Assembly (NCBI GenBank): GCA_011392765.1
Contig: WYCW01000003.1
Location: forward strand, 540,465-604,464
Origin: Candidatus Thiosymbion ectosymbiont of Catanema sp. Cochon2018
GTDB lineage: Bacteria > Pseudomonadota > Gammaproteobacteria > Chromatiales > Chromatiaceae
Length of the DNA stretch: 64,000 bases
Direction: 5' to 3'
Shown here: one piece after another, positions 59,846 to 64,000 of the stretch
Position numbering within the stretch: position 1 is the first letter of the stretch
Layout: each line of letters begins with the position of its first letter
Position numbers and translations under genes: made by a program
The notes under the pieces: generated by a model
The model's input: the letters and a program-made list of their open reading frames with translations, nothing else
Database searches by the model: none
What the model was told of the DNA's origin: nothing

Positions 59846-59989
59846 CAATGCCATTAAGTTAAGGAAATACCACCAATTTTCAAGGGTTGCCGGAACCGGA
59901 AGGCCCTGAAAATTATGAGAATTTTCACATCCCTGTGCCTGGATTCCGGCAATCCCTGCCGGAATGACCGCTTAACTTAATGGCATTGC
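59846..59989. mobile_element. MITE family 3, copy b, with target duplication
   Basis: Ends CAATGCCATTAAGTTAAG and CTTAACTTAATGGCATTGC; the 9-base target GTTTGGCTA is repeated at 59837-59845 and 59990-59998. The 108-base core (TTGCCGGAACC, AATTTTCA, and complements) differs wholly from that of copy a. A lone left end, CAATGCCATTAAGTCAAG, occurs at 62258-62275. Confidence 0.88.
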
Positions 59990-60076
59990 GTTTGGCTAGA
60001 CAGCAGCATCGAGATTCCGTAGGGTCCGGTGGAAAGAATCGCTCGGAGGGTCGGTACCTCATGACAGTTCTTCATC

Positions 60077-60400
60077 TCAAGCAAAAACAGCCGCGATTTC
60101 GGCCTGGATCTCTTCGGCCTTGGTGCGCGGGTCCTCGGCGTCACGAATCGGTCGCCCGACCACGATATAATCGGCACCGTTCCGGAATGCCTGGGTGGGC
60201 GTAACGACACGCTTTTGGTCATCTACCTGGCGATTTTGCACCGGGCGGATGCCGGGAACCACGATGACGAGCCGGTCGTCGAGGTCTTTTCGTAGGGACG
60301 AAATTTCCAGACCGGATGAAATTACGCCGTCGCAGCCGATCTCCAACGCGCGTTTAGCGCGCGAACGTACCAACGCCTTCACATAGGGTAGGAGGGCCAC
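60077..60400 (-). pseudogene. pyrF: pyrF (orotidine-5'-phosphate decarboxylase), C-terminal part
   Basis: A 107-residue frame: RAKRALEIGCDGVISSGLEI, VIVVPGIRPVQNRQVDDQKR, VVTPTQAFRNGADYIVVGRP and IRDAEDPRTKAEEIQAEI. This is the second half of PyrF with the phosphate-binding GADYIVVGRPI loop. The first half, with the catalytic D-x-K-x2-D, is missing; the DUF499 remnant starts on the other strand at the break. Another pyrF must exist for uracil synthesis, or the strain needs uracil. Confidence 0.8.
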
Positions 60401-60402
60401 CC

Positions 60403-61627
60403 ATGGCGATCAGCAACCACGAACGGGTCGGTAAGGCGCTCGAGATTCTCAAGGAGGGGCTTGGCCCCTTCGTCTGCAGACCAATTTCGGCGGCGGTAAG
60501 ACCCACTCGATGCTCGCCCTGTACCACTTGTTCTCGGGGACGGCGCCGGGCGAGCTCGCCGGGCTCGACGAGGTCCTGCGGGAGGCGGACGCGGCCGAGC
60601 TGGCGACGGCGCGCCGCGTAGTGTTGGTCGGGAACAAGATTTCACCGGGGAATCCGGTCACCAAGCCGGATGGTACGGTCATACGCACGCTCCGGGGTGA
60701 GCTGGCCTGGCAACTCGGGGGCAAGAAGGCGTTTGCCCGCGTCGTCGCCGATGACGAGAAGGCGACGAGCCTCGGCGATGTACTGCGGGAGCTGTTCAAC
60801 GAGTACGGCCCCTGTCTGATCCTCATCGACGAGTGGGTCGCCTACGCGCGGCAACTGCATGATCGGACCGACCTGCCCGCCGGCGGCTTCGAGACCCAAC
60901 CTGGGGAAATTCGCGGCTGGCCGGCGCGTTGCGCGAGCCATCTACCTGGGCTCGGCGCCAACGGCGGGTACTGCCTAGCGGGGACTGGAGGACCGCCGCG
61001 TCAAGCTCTCGGCTGTATGATGCCGGGCGGGAGTCGCCGGCGGTGTTCGGCGACGCGCTGAGGCGGCTGGCCGGCGCCGCGACCTATCTCTATCAGGATG
61101 GCCCCCGTTACTGGTACTCGACGCAGCTGACCGTCACCAAGCTCGCGGAAGACCGCGCGGAGCAGATCAAGTGCGACCCCGACAAGGTGGTGGCAGCGGT
61201 CGGCGCCCGGCTGCGGGCCGACATGAAAAACGCCGGCGACTTCAATCGGATCCACCCCCTCCCGCAGTCCGGCCAGGATGTGCCCGACGATCGCGACGCA
61301 CGGCTCGTGGTCCTCGGGAGAGACCAGCCCTACAACAAAGAGAAAGGAAGTCCCGCAGAAACCGCGGCGAAGGCCATCTTCGAGTCGAAAGGGAGCGCGC
61401 CTAGGATCTATCGCAACACCCTGGTATTCCTCGCCGCCGACAAGATCAGACTCCAGGATCTCGATGAGGCAGTACGCCCCTATTTGGCGTGGGAGTCGAT
61501 CTTCGCGGAGCGTGAGCAGTTCGACCTCTCCCCTCACCAGGTCAAACAGGCAAGGACCCAAAGAGATGCCACTTCCGGTGCGGTGACTGCCCGCCTACCC
61601 GAGACTTACCAATGGCTGCTCGGTTAG
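60403..61627 (+). pseudogene. DUF499-family ATPase gene, heavily deleted
   Basis: Pieces in three frames: ISNHERVGKALEILKEGLGP (60403), NFGGGKTHSMLALYHLFS with a Walker A, then RVVLVGNKISPGNPVTKPDG and YGPCLILIDEWVAYARQLHD (Walker B) to about 60900, and AVFGDALRRLAGAATYLYQD through FESKGSAPRIYRNTLVFLAA to LPETYQWLLG (61627). These are the ends and parts of the middle of a DUF499 ATPase of roughly 1,000 residues, usually linked to DUF1156 methylases in defence-like loci. Two large internal deletions and the lack of its partners show a dead locus. Confidence 0.75.
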
Positions 61628-61634
61628 ATTGAGT

Positions 61635-62222
61635 ATGAGAAAAGTGATCCAATCGCTCCGCACTCGACCCACCGAAGGTTGGAAGCAGTATCTGTGCAAG
61701 ATGCGGGGTATCCCGCAAGGTAGCCCACCGCGGGTGTCGGTGGCCGAAGTTCTCTGGTCCTGGCTCGGGGCCTTCCTGGGTATCGGTGCGGTGGCGCTGG
61801 TGGGACAACTCGTTCTCGCGGGAACCGACAACCTCTTCATGATCGGCTCGTTCGGGGCCTCGGCCGTCCTCATCTACGGGGTGCCCCATAGTCCCCTGGC
61901 CCAGCCCCGCAACCTGGTCGGCGGACACCTGCTCTCGGCCCTGGTCGGGGTCTTGTGCTATCAGATATTCCACCCCATCCCAGGGTTGGCGGAGGCCACT
62001 GCCGTGGCGAGTGCCATTGCCCTCATGCACCTGACCCGAACCCTGCACCCACCGGGTGGGGCGACGGCCCTGATCGCCGTCATCGGCTCCGAGGAGCTCC
62101 ACTCCCTGGGTTACTTCTTCGCCTTCGTACCGGCGGGTCTGGGCGCAATCATCCTGCTCATCGTCGGACTGCTGGTAAACAACCTGAGCGCCCACCGTCG
62201 CTATCCGGAGTTTTGGCTGTAG
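61635..62222 (+). CDS. HPP-family membrane protein
   Basis: A 195-residue protein with four or five transmembrane helices. IGSFGASAVLIYGVPHSPLA, QPRNLVGGHLLSALVGVLCY and LTRTLHPPGGATALIAVIGS carry the HPP motif. Relatives include nitrite transporters of chloroplasts and cyanobacteria; substrate here is unknown. The ATG at 61635 is preferred. Confidence 0.88.
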   Translation: MRKVIQSLRTRPTEGWKQYLCKMRGIPQGSPPRVSVAEVLWSWLGAFLGIGAVALVGQLVLAGTDNLFMIGSFGASAVLIYGVPHSPLAQPRNLVGGHLLSALVGVLCYQIFHPIPGLAEATAVASAIALMHLTRTLHPPGGATALIAVIGSEELHSLGYFFAFVPAGLGAIILLIVGLLVNNLSAHRRYPEFWL

Positions 62223-62595
62223 GGACCAGGATACCCCGCTGCAACGGCGGTCCACCTCAATGCCATTAAGTCAAGCATTAGGGGGCGGCGTCGATCGGGA
62301 AGCGGGAGGGGACCATCTCATCGACCCACTATCCGTGCCACAGATTGGCCTTTACCGCCGTGGACAGGATGGACCCGGAAAGTTGCAGTGGGCATACAAG
62401 CTCCCCGGACTCTCGCGGCTACCTCCTGTCCACGCGGTCCACTCAGTCCACAGGGACCACCTCAAAGTAGAGAGAGGCCGATTGCACCAGGATTGAAAGT
62501 GCCTTTTTGTATGCAGGCCTGTTCAATGCGAGCGAGGCCTGACGCTTTTACGCATTCGACTGCGATTCAAGCTATGGCCGCCGGCGGTCCCGAGG
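62223..62595. repeat. gap with periodic palindrome and a lone MITE-3 end
   Basis: A single MITE-3 end lies at 62258-62275. GTGGACAGGATGGAC (62360) and GTCCACGCGGTCCACTCAGT (62428) are arms of a 9-base-unit palindrome like that at 57878. The rest has no gene; the end is the modC stop. Confidence 0.6.
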
Positions 62596-63678
62596 CTACT
62601 CGACCAGGGCCACGGCCTTGACTTGGGCATAGACCCGTTTGCCGGGGGTCAACTGCAACAACTCGGCCGATTTGCGGGTAATCCCGGCCAGCACGGGGGT
62701 GCCGGCGAGGTCGAGACGCACCAGCATTCGCGCCGCGCCGCTTTCCGCCAACCCTTCCACCCGGGCCGGGAAGATGTTGAGGATGCTGGTGCCGGTCTGG
62801 GGTTGGAGAGTAATGCTGACGTCGCGGGCCAGCACCCGCAGGCGTGCCTTGTGGCCGATGGGCAGGCCGATGTGGGCGACGCTGAAGCGCCCGCCGGAAA
62901 AGTCGAGATAGCTCAGGTGAAAGGCCTCATCGTGGGCCGTGATCTCCGCCTCGATGATGGCATCGGCCTCGGTGCCGAAGTCGCGGGCGAGGTCGAGCCG
63001 GGCCCGCAGGTCACCGAGGCGACCGGCGGCACGCACGCGCCCGGCCTCGAGCAGAACCAGATGGTCGGCGAGGCGCGCAACTTCGTCCGGAGCATGACTG
63101 ACATAAAGCACCGGCATGGCCAACTCGTCGTGCAAGCGTTCCAGATAGGGCAGGATCTCCTGCTTGCTCTTACGGTCCAGGGAGGCCAGGGGTTCGTCCA
63201 TCAGCAGCAGGCGGGGGCTGGTCAGCAGTGCCCTGGCGATGGCCACGCGCTGGCGTTGCCCGCCGGACAGGCGATCCGGTCGCCGCTCCAACAGGTCTCC
63301 GATTCCCATCAGGTCGGCGACTTCGTCGGGTCGCACGCGGCGTTCGTCCGGGGCGATGCGCGTGAGGCCGTATTTGAGGTTGCGCCGCACCGACAGGTGC
63401 GGGAACAGGCCCGCCTCCTGAAATACATAGCCGATCGGCCGCCGATGGGGCTTGCGGAACAGCCGCTCGGCGTCATCCTGCCAGGTCTCGGCGCCGACGC
63501 GAAGGCGGCCGGCCATGCGCTGCAGCCCCGCTACGCAACGCAGGATGGTAGTCTTGCCGCAGCCCGAGGGGCCGAACAGAGCGGTGATACCGTGCATCGG
63601 GCAGTCGAACCGGACGTCGAGCGAGAAGCCGCCGAGTGACCCCGCGAAGCGCGCCTGGAGGTACCCGTCCTCGTGCAT
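62596..63678 (-). CDS. modC: molybdenum ABC transporter ATP-binding protein
   Basis: A 360-residue ATPase for molybdate uptake. Walker A is ALFGPSGCGKTTILRCVAGL; the signature is DRLSGGQRQRVAIARAL; Walker B is LLLMDEPLASLD. The C-terminal 140 residues hold the molybdate-binding (TOBE/MOP) domain (ISITLQPQTGTSILNIFPAR-type). Genes for ModA and ModB would lie to the right, past the repeats that follow, or elsewhere. Confidence 0.94.
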   Translation of the reverse strand: MHEDGYLQARFAGSLGGFSLDVRFDCPMHGITALFGPSGCGKTTILRCVAGLQRMAGRLRVGAETWQDDAERLFRKPHRRPIGYVFQEAGLFPHLSVRRNLKYGLTRIAPDERRVRPDEVADLMGIGDLLERRPDRLSGGQRQRVAIARALLTSPRLLLMDEPLASLDRKSKQEILPYLERLHDELAMPVLYVSHAPDEVARLADHLVLLEAGRVRAAGRLGDLRARLDLARDFGTEADAIIEAEITAHDEAFHLSYLDFSGGRFSVAHIGLPIGHKARLRVLARDVSITLQPQTGTSILNIFPARVEGLAESGAARMLVRLDLAGTPVLAGITRKSAELLQLTPGKRVYAQVKAVALVE

Positions 63679-63684
63679 CGCAGC

Positions 63685-63835
63685 CTAGGGGGTGTTCTCA
63701 ATCAAGTCGGGTCATCGCAGAAACCAAGAACGTAGCGTAGGCGTCTCGCCTGCAACCCGCGGGCGAAACGCCCGCGTTCCGGCAGGCGGGACGCCTGCGC
63801 TACATGGATTTGGCTTAATTGAGAACACCCCCTAG
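63685..63835. mobile_element. MITE family 2, copy b
   Basis: Perfect 18-base ends, CTAGGGGGTGTTCTCAAT and ATTGAGAACACCCCCTAG. The core is a palindrome unlike that of copy a: GTAGCGTAGGCGTCTCGCCT with its complement and an inner CGCGGGCG-AAA-CGCCCGCG. It lies directly upstream of modC. Confidence 0.88.
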
Positions 63836-63940
63836 TACCCCATTTCAGCATATTTTGCATGTTTGAAAGAATATAACATAATGATTTATAAAATAAAATC
63901 GGATTGTTAACATGCAAGATAGGATGAAACGATGTACTAG
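63832..63940. mobile_element. MITE family 4, copy b
   Basis: Ends CTAGTACCCCATTTCAGCAT and, at the right, GATGAAACGATGTACTAG; arms extend inwards to GCATGTT/AACATGC. It shares its first CTAG with the last CTAG of MITE-2 copy b, so the two are stacked. Another left end begins at 63937 and runs out of the window region without a visible partner. Confidence 0.75.
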
Positions 63941-64000
63941 TACCCCGTTTCAGAATATTCTACCGGCAGCGGAATAGTTTGAACCACAGAGACGCAGAGA

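Noticed and set aside
1..64000. tRNA and rRNA genes
   Set aside because: No cloverleaf with a T-loop GTTCRANNC and CCA-side stem, and no rRNA-like stretch, was recognised by eye; a tRNAscan run would be decisive.

Overview
The window is a piece of a gammaproteobacterial chromosome. The evidence is the gene content and order: the end of a nuo (NADH:quinone oxidoreductase) operon, the order folC-dedD-cvpA-purF followed by metZ, then hisC, prmA and modC, plus a FdxA-type 7Fe ferredoxin next to nuoI. Core genes are GC-rich, while the DNA between them is AT-richer and full of repeats, broken toxin-antitoxin (TA) modules and insertion sequences. A sulfur-oxidiser-like (Chromatiales/Thiotrichales-like) host is my guess from this combination; no gene in the window settles it.

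Layout. 1-21,130: the nuo operon (nuoH 3' end, fdxA, nuoI, nuoJ, nuoK, nuoL, nuoM, nuoN), pulled apart by three large blocks of foreign genes (449-4,140; 6,434-12,700; 16,491-19,680). Every passenger gene lies on the same strand as nuo. 21,131-25,280: an IS1 copy with an IS200-like gene inside it, a HigB/HigA-like module on top of a broken DUF433/DUF5615 pair, a truncated HEPN gene and a damaged IS3 element. 25,282-30,181: a Uma2-family gene, an IS1-derived non-autonomous element carrying a gene fragment, then folC, dedD and cvpA. 30,565-42,802: purF and metZ, which are neighbours in many relatives, held apart by 9.5 kb of cassette-like DNA. This holds RadC-type genes in a large direct repeat, two PIN-domain TA modules, a lipoprotein/SLATT-like pair, integron-type attC-like sites, and a DNA methyltransferase plus PD-(D/E)XK nuclease pair. 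43,244-54,400: hisC, a two-gene unknown operon, a large acyl-CoA-synthetase/GNAT protein, a second Uma2 gene, a REP-type transposase beside an array of mini-hairpins, an IS66 remnant, and larC-larE-larB for the nickel-pincer nucleotide cofactor. 54,626-64,000: a third Uma2 gene, an aldolase/dehydrogenase, prmA, remnants of gltD, UPF0175, pyrF and a DUF499 ATPase, an HPP-family membrane protein, modC, and terminal-inverted-repeat elements.

Three themes stand out. First, small mobile elements dominate: at least four families of short terminal-inverted-repeat elements whose interiors differ between copies and are often palindromes built from tandem units of about 7-10 bases. Second, at least two stretches look like integron cassette DNA without an integrase in view. 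The attC-like site at 35,923-36,031 has the unpaired bases typical of such sites, and two otherwise near-identical repeat copies carry a hairpin whose two arms have changed together. Third, TA modules are present in unusual number and many are broken, with stumps often ending exactly at the start of the next gene.

No rRNA, tRNA or CRISPR array was recognised. All calls were made by reading the sequence; no database search was run.
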